A DNA stretch of 64,000 nt, taken from NCBI GenBank assembly GCA_018401885.1, contig JAGYKB010000006.1, forward strand, positions 45,584 to 109,583, read 5' to 3'. The stretch comes from Gammaproteobacteria bacterium. GTDB taxonomy: Bacteria; Pseudomonadota; Gammaproteobacteria; Pseudomonadales; Pseudohongiellaceae. Position numbers and translations under genes: made by a program. Of this stretch, positions 44,202-54,011 are shown piece after piece. The notes beneath the pieces are model-generated. The model was not told where the DNA came from. It was given only the letters and a program-made list of their open reading frames with translations, and did not search any database. Every line of letters begins with the position of its first letter. Within the stretch, counting starts at the first letter, position 1.

Positions 44202-44433
44202 TCTCCGAAAGGTGTCATCTTTAAATCGTACACTCGTCCCAAGCCTTACCAAAAGAGCAAAACTATTTCCTCCTTCTGCCGAAAGTACTAAGTGAAGTAG
44301 CGGATAGGCTGCGGCTTGCGGCTGTCCAATAGTTAGCCTATTCGTCAGCCTGATAATTAGGCTCACACATAGCCTAAGAGCGAAGCTAATTTTATAAAAG
44401 CATCACTGCTCATCAGATTCTGGAGAACAAGAA

Positions 44434-45120
44434 GTGAACACAGAGATCAGTCCAATTCAATTAATACTAGAGGCAACGCTACCAGTGCAACTGGTGATGC
44501 TGTCCTTGCTTGTGCTCTCAATATTGTCTTGGGTAATGATTGTCCAGAGAGCGATGGTGCTCACCGCAGCGTCGAGAGGCGTACTGAGCTTTGAAGAACG
44601 TTTTTGGAGCGGCATGGATCTCAGTCAGCTTTATAAAGAAGGCACTCAGATGCAGCGTGATGACGTGCCGATTGTAGGGATCGAGAACATTTTTAGAGCG
44701 GGTTTCAAAGAATTTATGCGGCTGCGGCAGCAGGCGTCAGTGGATAAGGAAGCGATCATGGAGGGCGCGCAGCGGGCGATGCGGGTCGCGTTTTCGCGGG
44801 AAGAGGAAAAGCTTGAACGGCATCTTGCTTTTTTGGCCTCGGTTGGCTCAGTCTCACCTTACGTCGGCTTGTTTGGCACCGTGATCGGGATTATGAACTC
44901 GTTTATTGGTCTTGCGAGTCAGACACAAGCGACGCTCCAAGTGGTCGCGCCTGGAATTGCAGAGGCGCTTATCGCAACGGCCATGGGACTGTTTGCTGCA
45001 ATCCCCGCAGTTGTCGCCTACAACCGCTATTCTTCATCGGTGGACACCATCACGGGAAGCTACATAACGTTCACCGATGAGTTTTCCAGCATCCTCCACC
45101 GCCAAGTTCACAGCGAATAG
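44434..45120 (+). CDS. tolQ: Tol-Pal proton channel subunit TolQ
   Basis: Inner-membrane MotA/ExbB-family channel powering outer-membrane constriction in division. Three membrane spans (about residues 16-37, 135-157, 170-192), with SVGSVSPYVGLFGTVIGIMNSF and APGIAEALIATAMGLFAAIPAVVAYN the family signatures. GTG start with GGAG 8 bases upstream. 228 residues. First gene of tolQRAB-pal-cpoB. Confidence 0.96.
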   Translation: MNTEISPIQLILEATLPVQLVMLSLLVLSILSWVMIVQRAMVLTAASRGVLSFEERFWSGMDLSQLYKEGTQMQRDDVPIVGIENIFRAGFKEFMRLRQQASVDKEAIMEGAQRAMRVAFSREEEKLERHLAFLASVGSVSPYVGLFGTVIGIMNSFIGLASQTQATLQVVAPGIAEALIATAMGLFAAIPAVVAYNRYSSSVDTITGSYITFTDEFSSILHRQVHSE

Positions 45121-45142
45121 CGGGGGCTGTCGAGACTTCATT

Positions 45143-45583
45143 ATGGATATTATCGCTCGCAAAAAACGGAAGCCAATGGGAGATATCAACGTCGTTCCTT
45201 ACATAGATGTGATGCTCGTGCTTCTCATTGTCTTCATGGTTACCGCGCCTCTGCTCAATCAGGGTATTGATGTAGAATTACCCCAAGCTAACAATGAGCC
45301 GCTAAGCATCGATGAAAATCAGGCAACTCTGGTTGTTTCGATTACCTCGGCAGGCGAATATTATTTAAGCATTGGCGCGACCGGTGAAGATCGAGAGGCG
45401 ACAAGCCTCGAAGGCGTGGGTGAGCAGGTTGGCAAAATTGTGTCTGCAAATCCGGAAATACAAGTGCTGGTGGAGGGAGACACAACGGCCGATTGGGGTG
45501 CGATGATTCAGCTCCTCACCACCTTGCAAGCGGCGGGTGTGGCTAACCCCAATTTCATCACCCAGCCACTTGACTCACAGTAG
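45143..45583 (+). CDS. tolR: Tol-Pal protein TolR
   Basis: ExbD-family partner of TolQ: a short cytosolic start (DIIARKKRKPMGDINVVPYIDVMLVLLIVFMV in parts) with the conserved membrane Asp in YIDVML, then a periplasmic domain. The ATG at 45143 gives 146 residues with the conserved start; a longer frame from 45077 overlaps tolQ and is not conserved. Follows tolQ by 22 bases. Confidence 0.95.
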   Translation: MDIIARKKRKPMGDINVVPYIDVMLVLLIVFMVTAPLLNQGIDVELPQANNEPLSIDENQATLVVSITSAGEYYLSIGATGEDREATSLEGVGEQVGKIVSANPEIQVLVEGDTTADWGAMIQLLTTLQAAGVANPNFITQPLDSQ

Positions 45584-45605
45584 AGTTTAGGGAGAGAAAA
45601 AAAGA

Positions 45606-46475
45606 ATGCCCTCAGTGCGAGAATTGCTTGGCTTTGGCGAATCAGACGGAGTGAATAATCTGGTGATTCTCAATGGCTATCCGCTCGCCGTGGTGGTAGC
45701 CATTTCTCTACATATTCTGCTTCTTGGCGGACTCGTTTATCTTCAAAGTAACAGTCAATCGCAAGCCTTAGAGCTCATTCAGCCAACAGTGATCAAGGCG
45801 CTACTGATTGAGGAGAACCCCCAGGTCGCTAATCAGCGGGCTCAAGAAAACCGTCGTCTTGAAGCAAAGCGCCGAGAAACGGAGCGTGCTAACGCGGCGG
45901 CGCAGAAAAAGAGAGAGGAGCAGGCCGCAGAAAAAAAGCGGCAAGAAGAAGCTGCAAAAAAGCGCGAACAACAGCGGATTGCTAAACAGCGTGCCGATGC
46001 GCAGGCGCTGGCTGAGAGGGAGAAAGCGCAAGCAGAGCGGGAAAGAGAACAGGCAGAGGCGCGGCAGGCCAAGCTGCGCGAAGAACAGGCCCAGCGAGAC
46101 CGTGAGGCGCAGCAGCTGAGAGAGCGCGAAGAGGCGCAAAATGCCGCGGTAGCCGAGGCGGCGAGCAGCGAGTTCGAGCTTGTTCAAAGCGCAACCGGAC
46201 TAATCCAGCAGCTGGTGACCGATAATTGGTCGAGGCCTCCGAGTGCGCGAAACGGTATGCGCGCAGTTATTCAGATTAAAATGTTGCCAACAGGCGAGCT
46301 CGTTGACGTGAGAATCACACAGTCAAGTGGAGATCCGGCGTTCGATAGATCGGCGGAAAATGCTGTCTACAGAGCTGCGCCGTTCGCAGAATTAACCGCA
46401 CTGCCGATTCGTGTCTTCAATCAGAATTTCCGTACGCTGTCACTCATCTTCCAGCCAGAGGACTTACTTAACTAA
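45606..46475 (+). CDS. tolA: Tol-Pal protein TolA
   Basis: Spans the periplasm to link TolQR with Pal and TolB. One membrane segment (about residues 28-46), a long charged coiled coil rich in A, E, K, Q and R (about 65-185), and a globular C-terminal domain III (LIQQLVTDNWSRPPSARNGM, then TQSSGDPAFDRSAENAVYRA). 289 residues, shorter than E. coli TolA (421) mainly in the helical stalk. The stop overlaps the tolB ATG (TAATG). Confidence 0.94.
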   Translation: MPSVRELLGFGESDGVNNLVILNGYPLAVVVAISLHILLLGGLVYLQSNSQSQALELIQPTVIKALLIEENPQVANQRAQENRRLEAKRRETERANAAAQKKREEQAAEKKRQEEAAKKREQQRIAKQRADAQALAEREKAQAEREREQAEARQAKLREEQAQRDREAQQLREREEAQNAAVAEAASSEFELVQSATGLIQQLVTDNWSRPPSARNGMRAVIQIKMLPTGELVDVRITQSSGDPAFDRSAENAVYRAAPFAELTALPIRVFNQNFRTLSLIFQPEDLLN

Positions 46476-47794
46476 TGAAACTTAATCGCGCGACTCCGTT
46501 ATTATTCGTTATCAGTGCACTGTTGAGTTTTTCAGCTAAGGCCGAGCTCAGTATTCAAATCACCCAAGGGATAGACAACCCAATTCCGATCGCGATTGTG
46601 CCTTTCTCATGGGAGGGGAGTGGGGTACTAAATGAAGCTATCGGTGACATCGTTACCGCTGATCTTCAGCAGGTCGGTGAGTTCCGGGCGCTTTCGCCGT
46701 CGAATATGCTAGCTATGCCGCGTGAGGAGCGCGAAGTTTACTATCGTGATTGGAGTGTCTTGGCGCAGGATTATCTTCTCGTTGGCAAAGTGCAGACGGC
46801 GCCCGGAAGCGAGTTGATACAGGTGCAATACGAATTTTTCGATATAAATCGCGAGATTAAGCTTGCAGGAGAGGTGCTCACTGGCACTAAAGCTCAGCTG
46901 CGAGATATTGGCCATGAAATAAGCAATGTCGTGTTCGAGCTTGTGACAGGGACGCGAGGCGCGTTTACAACGCAAATCCTTTATGTTGTCAGTGAATTCG
47001 TAAGCCCGGAGGAGTCCTATTTTCGCCTTGAAAAGGCCGATTACGATGGCCGTCGGGCGCAAGTATTGCTGGAATCTCGTGAGCCGATTATGTCACCCAG
47101 TTGGTCACCTAATGGGCAAGATATCGCTTATGTGTCATTTGAGACTGATTTGCCACGAATTTATACTCAGAACATTGCGACGGGGCAGCGTCGCCAGATC
47201 ACTAATTACCCAAATATAAACAGCTCACCCGTGTGGTCGCCGGACGGGACAAAGCTGGCTATGGTTCTGTCTAAGGACGGTAGTCCAGATATTTACGTGC
47301 AAGACCTGATTAGCAATGAGCTGATACGGATAACTGACCATCCTGCTATCGACACGGAACCCGCGTGGTCGCGAGACGGCCGCTCTTTGGTATTTATGTC
47401 GGATAGGACGGGGCAGCCTCAGATTTATCAGATGGAGATAGGCGCAAGCACCTACGATGTGGAGCGCCTAACCTACGACTGTTTCCACTGTGCTAAAGGG
47501 CAGTTCTTACCCGATGGGGTCAACCTTGTTCACGTAAGGCGAGAGACTCGACAGAGTCCGGAATACCAGATTTCTATAATGAATGTGGAAACCCTGAGGG
47601 TTATCACACTCACCTCGACTAAATTCGACGAGTCACCTAGTGTCGCCCCCAATGGCAGCATGATTATGTACGCGACTAAATTCAACGGACGCGGAGTGCT
47701 CGATGCCGTGTCGATTGATGGTCGCGTCAAATTTCGGTTGCCTTCGTCGCGGGGCGACGTGCGTGAACCGGCCTGGTCGCCATTTTTAAATTAG
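46475..47794 (+). CDS. tolB: Tol-Pal beta-propeller protein TolB
   Basis: Periplasmic partner of Pal. A signal peptide ends near residue 23 (SFSAKA), the N-terminal alpha/beta domain follows, then a WD40-like propeller with repeated PSWSPNGQDIAYVS, PVWSPDGTKLAMV, PAWSRDGRSLVFMSDRTG and PSVAPNGSMIMYAT blades. 439 residues, standard length. Between tolA and pal. Confidence 0.96.
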   Translation: MKLNRATPLLFVISALLSFSAKAELSIQITQGIDNPIPIAIVPFSWEGSGVLNEAIGDIVTADLQQVGEFRALSPSNMLAMPREEREVYYRDWSVLAQDYLLVGKVQTAPGSELIQVQYEFFDINREIKLAGEVLTGTKAQLRDIGHEISNVVFELVTGTRGAFTTQILYVVSEFVSPEESYFRLEKADYDGRRAQVLLESREPIMSPSWSPNGQDIAYVSFETDLPRIYTQNIATGQRRQITNYPNINSSPVWSPDGTKLAMVLSKDGSPDIYVQDLISNELIRITDHPAIDTEPAWSRDGRSLVFMSDRTGQPQIYQMEIGASTYDVERLTYDCFHCAKGQFLPDGVNLVHVRRETRQSPEYQISIMNVETLRVITLTSTKFDESPSVAPNGSMIMYATKFNGRGVLDAVSIDGRVKFRLPSSRGDVREPAWSPFLN

Positions 47795-47925
47795 TTACTC
47801 CAGCGAGAGGACTAAGCTTTCGGATGAGGAGAAAATATTTACAAGTTTTCTGAAATTCCGCCGATTTAAAGGAGCTAGACGCAACTTTCTAGAGTGCGGA
47901 GTATAACCTGAGAGGGATAACAACA

Positions 47926-48471
47926 ATGGTGAACACAAAACAATTCATGCGGTCAGCTTTCGCTGTGCTGGCTTTGATCAGCCTTGCAGCGTGCAAGTCA
48001 TCAAGCGATGCAGAGAGCGATGCTAACGCTTCATCAGCGATGGGCAGCATGTCTAGCGAATCGACGTCATCCGCTGCACAGGCGAGCGGCGCTGGGACGA
48101 GTGGCCGCCTTAGTGCTGAGCAGATTCAAGCTGAGAATGCGTTGAGGCAAACGGTCTTCTATTTTGACTTTGATATTGCCGAATTCCGCGGAGCAGACAG
48201 AGAAACGTTGATGTATCATGCGCGCGATTTGGCAGCCAATCCGAGCAAGCGGCTGCGCCTCGAGGGTCACGCAGACGAGCGCGGGACGCGCGAGTACAAC
48301 TTGGCCTTGGGCGAGCGTCGAGCAAACAGCATTCTTAATTATCTCATCGTTAACGGGGCGTCACGCTCGCAGATCGAAGTGGTTAGCTATGGTGAAGAGA
48401 GACCTGCAATGACCGGTCAATCTGAGAACGCCTATAATCGTAATCGACGAGTCGAGGTGGTCGCGCGTTAG
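47926..48471 (+). CDS. pal: Peptidoglycan-associated lipoprotein Pal
   Basis: Outer-membrane lipoprotein that binds diaminopimelate in the cell wall. Lipobox LAAC near residue 23, a Ser/Ala-rich linker (about 24-60), then the OmpA-like domain: FYFDFDIAEFRG, LRLEGHADERGTREYNLALGERRA and YGEERP, including the wall-binding Asp and Arg. 181 residues. Separated from tolB by 131 bases, so it may have its own promoter as well. Confidence 0.96.
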   Translation: MVNTKQFMRSAFAVLALISLAACKSSSDAESDANASSAMGSMSSESTSSAAQASGAGTSGRLSAEQIQAENALRQTVFYFDFDIAEFRGADRETLMYHARDLAANPSKRLRLEGHADERGTREYNLALGERRANSILNYLIVNGASRSQIEVVSYGEERPAMTGQSENAYNRNRRVEVVAR

Positions 48472-48536
48472 AATGATTGCATGCGCGTTGCCCTCTGTGA
48501 ATGGCTCGCCTAAACTATTCGGTATAGTCATTCTCA

Positions 48537-49343
48537 ATGGAGCTTCGCGCAGCGATGAAATCACGCCAATTACAGACTGTTAAAACCTCTCAAGCATTCG
48601 GTGACAGAGCCTTGCGCCTGGCTATAACTGCGACTGTGGCGCTGCTCAGTACTCTTGCAATGGCGCAAAATGCAGGCGCTCAGTCGTCGAATGACGCCAT
48701 GTCGTTACTCCTAGATCAGAACCGGCAGCTTCGAGCCGAAATTCAAGCCCTGCGCGGACAACTCGACGAGCAGGGTTTTGAGATTAAGAAGCTGCAGAGA
48801 GATTCTCTCAATCGTTACACCGATGTCGATCAAAGGCTGAGTGATCTCGAATCCTCGGCTCCAAGCTCACGGCAGCCGGCTGCCGTCCCCAACTTAATTA
48901 ATAGCACGGCAGGACAGACTCAAGCGCCAGCTACGGATAGCACATCACGTCCAACGCTGCAGCCTGCGACTCTCAGCGAACAGCAGCTCTATCAGATGGC
49001 CTACGATTCGGTCATTAATAGCCACTTCGAACGCTCCATCGCAGAATTCGATCAGTATTTAACCCAATATCCCGACGGACGCTTCGTGACGAATGCCCAT
49101 TATTGGAAGGGCCAGGCTTATCTGTATCTCGAGCGTTTCGAAGAAGCACGTAGCGCTTACGAAATAATTCTCGAGCAGTACGCCGACTCGAGTAAAGTTC
49201 CCGACGCTATGTACGGATTAGGTCTCGCTTATCAAGGCATGGGTAACCTCCAGCGCGCAAGGCAGATGCTTAACGACATCAAGCGCCGCTTTCCGAATAC
49301 AGGAGTCGCTAACCTCGCTGACACACGACTGCTTTCGCTGTGA
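48537..49343 (+). CDS. cpoB: Cell division coordinator CpoB (YbgF)
   Basis: Periplasmic protein coordinating wall synthesis with outer-membrane constriction. Signal peptide (about residues 20-48, ending LAMAQNAGA), an N-terminal trimerising coiled coil (LDQNRQLRAEIQALRGQLDEQG), a linker, and C-terminal TPR repeats (YWKGQAYLYLERFEEARSAYE onward). A second ATG at 48555 is also plausible since GGAG lies 12 bases before it. Last gene of the tol-pal run; stop overlaps queE start. Confidence 0.93.
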   Translation: MELRAAMKSRQLQTVKTSQAFGDRALRLAITATVALLSTLAMAQNAGAQSSNDAMSLLLDQNRQLRAEIQALRGQLDEQGFEIKKLQRDSLNRYTDVDQRLSDLESSAPSSRQPAAVPNLINSTAGQTQAPATDSTSRPTLQPATLSEQQLYQMAYDSVINSHFERSIAEFDQYLTQYPDGRFVTNAHYWKGQAYLYLERFEEARSAYEIILEQYADSSKVPDAMYGLGLAYQGMGNLQRARQMLNDIKRRFPNTGVANLADTRLLSL

Positions 49344-49993
49344 GCCCTGATCTGAGTTTACGTCTGACGGAAATCTTTCACTCTCTGCAGGGTGAGGCTC
49401 GGACGGTAGGTCGTCCGACTGTGTTCATTAGGCTCACTGGATGTCCTCTGCGCTGTAACTATTGCGACACCGCGTATGCTTTTGAGGGGGGGAAGCAGCA
49501 CTCACTGGACGAAATTCTTGCACAGGTAGCTGAGCATGCAGCGGAGTATGTGACGGTGACAGGGGGGGAGCCTCTCGCTCAACCTTCTGTGATTCAACTC
49601 ATGGAAGGGCTCTGCGATGCCGGATATCAAGTTTCGCTTGAAACCGGCGGCGCGATGCCTATCGGTGAGGTCGATGAACGTGTATCAATCGTGCTTGATC
49701 TAAAAACCCCAGCTTCTGGCGAATGTGACCGCAATTTGCTCGCAAATATCCCTTTGCTGCGAAGAAAAGACCAAGTCAAGTTCGTCATCTGTAATCGTAG
49801 CGATTACGAATGGTCGAAGGCCCAATTGCAGATGTACGACCTTGGGTCACGTGTGGACGATGTATTATTTTCCCCTTCCTATGAGGAGCTTGAGCCCGCT
49901 CAATTAGCGCAGTGGGTGCTCGAAGACAGGCTTAAGGTTCGAATGCAGCTCCAATTACACAAGCAAATCTGGGGCGACAAAAAGGGCGTTTAA
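49340..49993 (+). CDS. queE: 7-carboxy-7-deazaguanine synthase QueE
   Basis: Radical-SAM enzyme making 7-carboxy-7-deazaguanine for queuosine. The cluster ligands are in [17 protein letters not shown] (C-x3-C-x2-C), preceded by [21 protein letters not shown], and [11 protein letters not shown] is the SAM-binding GGEP. 217 residues with no lesion. GTG start overlaps the cpoB stop. Its downstream partner queC is destroyed, so this copy may be without a local pathway partner. Confidence 0.94.
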   Translation: MSPDLSLRLTEIFHSLQGEARTVGRPTVFIRLTGCPLRCNYCDTAYAFEGGKQHSLDEILAQVAEHAAEYVTVTGGEPLAQPSVIQLMEGLCDAGYQVSLETGGAMPIGEVDERVSIVLDLKTPASGECDRNLLANIPLLRRKDQVKFVICNRSDYEWSKAQLQMYDLGSRVDDVLFSPSYEELEPAQLAQWVLEDRLKVRMQLQLHKQIWGDKKGV

Positions 49994-50042
49994 TGCCGAA
50001 CTCAATTACCAATCCAGTTATCGCCTCAAGGAAATCGAGACT

Positions 50043-50709
50043 ATGAAAAAGGCAATCGTCTTAGTTTCAGGCGGGCTCGATTCTGCGACCTGTCTAGCGA
50101 TCGCTCAGGCCGAGGGCTATGCTTGTTATGCATTGAGTTTCGACTATGGCCAGCGCTCTGTTAGCGAACTCTCCGCCGCGGCTCGCCTGAATAGTGCAGC
50201 CGTTGTGGCCCATAAACGTTGCCAATAGACATGGGAGCTATTGGCGGATCTGCGCTAACTGACCGCGTATCGCCGTGCCCGAACAGGAGACACAGGGAGT
50301 TCCTGTTACCTATGTGCCGCCCGCTGTAATACGGCAGTTTTTGAGTTATGCACTAGCCTGCCGAAGTGGTTTCAGCCGAAGCGATTTTTATTGGCGTTAA
50401 CGCGCTGGATTATTCCTGGCTACCCAGATTGTCGACCCGAGTATATTAACGCTTTTCAATCTCTGATTGATCTTGCTACGAAAGCTGGCGTCGAAGGCAA
50501 ACTATTATAGCTCAGAACGCCATTAATCGACCTCAGCAAAAGCTGAAATTATTGACGTTATTGCAGCTCGGCGTGGATTACGCGGGCACAGCTTCTTGCT
50601 ATCAGGCGGATGAAGACGGCAGCTGCTCTGCGCCGCTGCGACAGTTGTAGGCTGCGGAAGAAAGGCTTCGCCGACGCGCAGTCCGGAAGATCCGACTCGA
50701 TATCGTTAA
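50043..50709 (+). pseudogene. queC: Degraded queC (7-cyano-7-deazaguanine synthase)
   Basis: The intact start ([27 protein letters not shown]) reads for 61 codons to a TAG at 50226. QueC homology then continues to the expected end, but across frames: [10 protein letters not shown], then [58 protein letters not shown], the zinc-site RCDSCRLRKKGFADA, and the terminal DPTRYR with TAA at 50707-50709. I count at least six indels (near 50220, 50275, 50352, 50415, 50537, 50625) and a second in-frame stop at 50508. The 667-base span equals a full queC. Confidence 0.9.
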
Positions 50710-50767
50710 ATATCGGAAAACAGCACTTGACTTGTCTTTTTGATCGATAGTACTATGACGCCTTCAC

Positions 50768-50844
50768 GGGCCGTTAGCTCAGTCGGTAGAGCAGTTGGCT
50801 TTTAACCACCTGGTCGTGCGTCTGGAGTCGCACACGGCCCACCA
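50768..50844 (+). tRNA. tRNA-Lys (UUU), probably non-functional
   Basis: Recognisable cloverleaf with encoded CCA. Acceptor GGGCCGT/ACGGCCC pairs perfectly, D-arm GCTC/GAGC is normal, and the anticodon loop is CTTTTAA (UUU, Lys). Two defects: the anticodon stem GTTGG/CCACC has a T-C mismatch, and the T-loop is TCTGGAGT, eight bases without the TTC (T-psi-C) motif, where TTCGAGT would be expected. One extra base makes it 77 long. queC-tRNA(Lys)-nadA is the normal order, so this is the ancestral copy in decay. Confidence 0.8.
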
Positions 50845-50956
50845 TTTCCCCCGTGATTTCTTTGGAGCCCACTGCGCCATCCTCTCTCTCTGTCGTTTCT
50901 CCGCATGGGTAATGCCGTGGTAAGATAGTGACTTAAGTCCTGAACGAGAGCGCAGC

Positions 50957-52084
50957 ATGCAAGAAACAACCAACATCTCTTCGCTACCAGAGCGCCTTGC
51001 TGCCGACACACAGCTTGTAAAATCTTACCTCGATAAGATCGACGCGTTTCAGACTGACTCCCTTAGCGCCGCAGAAGAGGCCGATTATAAGCGCCGTATT
51101 CTTGATGCGCTCGCTTCTAGCGGTGCAAAAATGGTTGCGCACTATTACACCGATCCTGTGCTGCAAGATCTTGCAGAGGAGAGCGGTGGTTTCGTCGGCG
51201 ACAGTCTTGAAATGGCACGTTTCGGGCGCGACTGTGACGCGTCAACATTGATCGTAGCCGGCGTTCGGTTCATGGGCGAATCGGCAAAAATATTGAGCCC
51301 TGACAAGCGCGTCATTATGCCAACGCTCGAAGCGACGTGCTCACTGGATATCGCCTGCCCAATTTTGGAATTTTCCGCATTTTGCGATGCCAACCCTGAT
51401 CGGACCGTCGTTGTTTATGCGAATACCTCGGCCGCGGTTAAGGCGCGCGCCGATTGGGTAGTTACGTCGAGCGTTGCGTTGGATATTGTCGAGCATCTAA
51501 TGGAGCGCGGAGAGAAAATATTGTGGGCGCCTGATCGCCATCTCGGGCGTTACATCCGCGATACAACAGGTGCTGACATGCTTCTCTGGGATTCAGCTTG
51601 CATTGTTCACGAAGAATTTAAAGCGCGTGGTCTTCGTGATATGCGCGCGCTATATCCTGATGCAGCAGTGTTGGCGCATCCAGAATCACCCGCTGAGGTC
51701 CTGGCGATTGCTGATGTGATTGGTTCGACCACGCAGATAATAAAAGCGTCGCAAGCGTTGCCAAACTCACAGTTCATCGTCGCGACTGACCGCGGGATTT
51801 TTCATAAATTACAACGCCTCTCGCCCGAGAAAGAGTTTATTGTCGCGCCCACCGCGGGCAATGAAGCAACCTGCAGGAGTTGCGCTAGTTGTCCTTGGAT
51901 GGGAATGAACACGTTGCCAACCTTGCTCGCTGCGCTCCAGGAGCTTCAAGTTGTAGAGGCTAATGATGGGCTGACCAACGAGGTCTTTGTCGATGCGGCT
52001 GTGGGGGAGCGAGCAATGAAGCCGCTGCAGCGCATGCTCGATTTCGCAGCTGCTAACGCGCTTAAGGTGAGAGGGAAAGCTTAA
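50957..52084 (+). CDS. nadA: Quinolinate synthase NadA
   Basis: Forms quinolinate from iminoaspartate and dihydroxyacetone phosphate for NAD; oxygen-sensitive [4Fe-4S] enzyme. [29 protein letters not shown] is the conserved N-domain; cluster cysteines lie in [11 protein letters not shown] and [13 protein letters not shown]. 375 residues, intact, unlike the two features just upstream. Its stop overlaps the convergent bepA stop. Confidence 0.96.
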   Translation: MQETTNISSLPERLAADTQLVKSYLDKIDAFQTDSLSAAEEADYKRRILDALASSGAKMVAHYYTDPVLQDLAEESGGFVGDSLEMARFGRDCDASTLIVAGVRFMGESAKILSPDKRVIMPTLEATCSLDIACPILEFSAFCDANPDRTVVVYANTSAAVKARADWVVTSSVALDIVEHLMERGEKILWAPDRHLGRYIRDTTGADMLLWDSACIVHEEFKARGLRDMRALYPDAAVLAHPESPAEVLAIADVIGSTTQIIKASQALPNSQFIVATDRGIFHKLQRLSPEKEFIVAPTAGNEATCRSCASCPWMGMNTLPTLLAALQELQVVEANDGLTNEVFVDAAVGERAMKPLQRMLDFAAANALKVRGKA

Positions 52085-53625
52085 CCTTGAAGCGCTCGCT
52101 GCTGATCTTCGAGAGTATTGATGCGCTCTCGTAATCGGGCTTCTACTGCCGCACCGGCACCCTGATCGACTTCTATCCTGAGAGCAAACTGCAGTTGCTG
52201 ACGCGCATTGCGAAAGTCTCCGAGCAACCTAAAGTACTCTGCGCGAGCCTGATGCACTTCGCTTATGTTGCCGGCTTGGCCCTGTGTTTCCGCAAGCATA
52301 GCCCAAAGATGATGGTCGTCCGGACGAAAAACCGCATGGCGCTGCAACACCTCTGCCGCCTCACTGTAATTGCGCGCGGCAATTAATGCCTCGGCATAAG
52401 CGGTAGTTAGGGCGTGATTATTTGGGTTAATCTGCATGTGACGCGTTAAATACTCACGCGCTTGCCCGGGCTCATTCTGTTTCGTCAATATTTCGGCCTG
52501 AGTAACCACATAGCTTATTCGATTGGGCTCTTTGGACAGCAAGGGTGACAGTGCTGCACTTGCGCCAGCGTAGTTGCCCGCTTCGTAAAGCGCCACCGTC
52601 AAGCCATAGCGATTGGCATCGCGCGTGAAGGCGCTCGTGCTATTGGTCAGCGCTCGGCGCATCTCGCTCACTAACGCGTCTTTATCTTCAGCGTAATGGC
52701 CGACGACACGCGCTCTGACGATTTGATATTCGAGATCTTCTTGATAGAGGCGGTCGGGATAGCGGAATTCTCGGCTCCTGGCATCCGAAATACGTGACTC
52801 AGTGACGGGGTGTGAGAGGAGGAATTCTGGTGGTCGTCGTCCAAAGCGATTTATGGCGATAAGGCGTTCGAAGAGTGAGGACATGCCCTCTGGGTCGAAT
52901 CCTGCGTTAAACATCGTATCTTGGCCGATACGATCGGCCTCCGCTTCGTTGCTGCGACTAAAGCGCAGCTGATTCTCGAGTGAACGGCCCTGCGCGGCGG
53001 CAAGCGCAGCGGCACCGTGACCCGCGTCCGAAGTTGCCATCACTATCACACTTGCAAGCAGGCTGGCCATTTGCGGCACGCGGCCAGCCTGAGCCTCATC
53101 GATACCCCGGGCAAAGTGTCTTTGGCTTACATGAGAGATTTCGTGTGCCATGACAGAGGCGAACTCGGCTTCGGTATGCGCATTTAGAAATAACCCTGTA
53201 TTTACCCCAATGATCCCGCCCGGCGCCGCAAATGCGTTAAGCTCTTCGCTGTCGATGATGACAAACGAAAGGCGGTGGTCCTGAAGCTGACTTCTCGAGG
53301 CGAGTTTGTAGGTAACATTTTCGAGAAAGTTGTTTAGCAGTGGATCTGAGATAGTTGGTGCTCCGCGGCGGACGCTTGCCAAGAATTGCTGACCGATAGC
53401 AAATTCTTGCTCGAGCGACACTGTGCCCGAGATTCGGTCCCCAAGAGAGGGAAGCGCATTCTGCGCAGAGGCTATCTGCAAGAATAAGGTGAGCAAGGCC
53501 GTGCTCACGAGACCACAAACCGGGCGCGACGGCCGTAATTGGTAGACAGGCTGGCTAGCGAGTCTTAGAGTAAAGCAGCGTCTCAATGCAACAGAGAGGC
53601 GATTATGGTGAGGCGAGTGGCACAT
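52081..53625 (-). CDS. bepA: M48 metalloprotease with TPR repeats, BepA-like
   Basis: Periplasmic protease/chaperone of outer-membrane protein assembly. A long basic leader and a signal segment (about residues 36-55) precede the M48 domain: zinc motif HEISH near residue 160, with the third ligand in [13 protein letters not shown]. The C-terminal half is TPR-like ([16 protein letters not shown] onward). 514 residues. Translation may start later than 53625, since the first 30 residues are unusually Arg-rich before the signal segment. Confidence 0.9.
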   Translation of the reverse strand: MCHSPHHNRLSVALRRCFTLRLASQPVYQLRPSRPVCGLVSTALLTLFLQIASAQNALPSLGDRISGTVSLEQEFAIGQQFLASVRRGAPTISDPLLNNFLENVTYKLASRSQLQDHRLSFVIIDSEELNAFAAPGGIIGVNTGLFLNAHTEAEFASVMAHEISHVSQRHFARGIDEAQAGRVPQMASLLASVIVMATSDAGHGAAALAAAQGRSLENQLRFSRSNEAEADRIGQDTMFNAGFDPEGMSSLFERLIAINRFGRRPPEFLLSHPVTESRISDARSREFRYPDRLYQEDLEYQIVRARVVGHYAEDKDALVSEMRRALTNSTSAFTRDANRYGLTVALYEAGNYAGASAALSPLLSKEPNRISYVVTQAEILTKQNEPGQAREYLTRHMQINPNNHALTTAYAEALIAARNYSEAAEVLQRHAVFRPDDHHLWAMLAETQGQAGNISEVHQARAEYFRLLGDFRNARQQLQFALRIEVDQGAGAAVEARLRERINTLEDQQRALQG

Positions 53626-53752
53626 GGCGGTTAGCTTGATTCTCCTTGCGGCAGTGGGAATTGACTGCTACCTGATCATATTACTGAAATACTCCCGAAA
53701 TTAAAGCCTTAGATCATAGGCATTACTAGCTAATGCTTGATAAAATAATCAC

Positions 53753-53986
53753 ATGGAACCCAAAAGCGACATTCAGCTAGACCTCAGTGGTTTGCAGTGC
53801 CCGATGCCTTTACTCAAGGCCAAACTCGCGTTGAATTCGATGGATTCTTCGCAGGTGCTCAAGGTAACCGCAACCGATCCGTCCTCAGAAAAAGATTTCA
53901 AGCTGTTCGCCTCGCAGAGTAATAACGAGATCCTAGCGTTCAAGAAAGACTCTGCCGCGTATTTCTACTGGATTCGCAAGGCCTAG
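53753..53986 (+). CDS. TusA-family sulfur carrier
   Basis: 77 residues with the SirA/TusA fold: LDLSGLQCPMPLLKAKLALNSM carries the CPxP persulfide cysteine near residue 16, and VTATDPSSEKDFKLFA follows. It is probably not the tRNA-thiolation TusA itself but the paralogue conserved beside bepA and perM. It is 26 bases before the transporter gene. Confidence 0.9.
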   Translation: MEPKSDIQLDLSGLQCPMPLLKAKLALNSMDSSQVLKVTATDPSSEKDFKLFASQSNNEILAFKKDSAAYFYWIRKA

Positions 53987-54011
53987 CCTCCGCCCCATTG
54001 GAGGGCTAAAG

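Noticed and set aside
44169..44366. 65-codon reverse frame in the ruvB-tolQ gap as a ybgC remnant
   Set aside because: The translation shows no hotdog-thioesterase motif, so it is neither ybgC nor another gene.
50043..50228. 61-codon frame as a functional short protein
   Set aside because: It holds only the first part of QueC, and downstream homology continues in other frames to the normal end, so it is the start of a pseudogene.
50229..50767. Insertion element or integration at tRNA-Lys disrupting queC
   Set aside because: The whole stretch aligns to QueC and a short spacer; no inverted repeats, transposase or integrase were seen.
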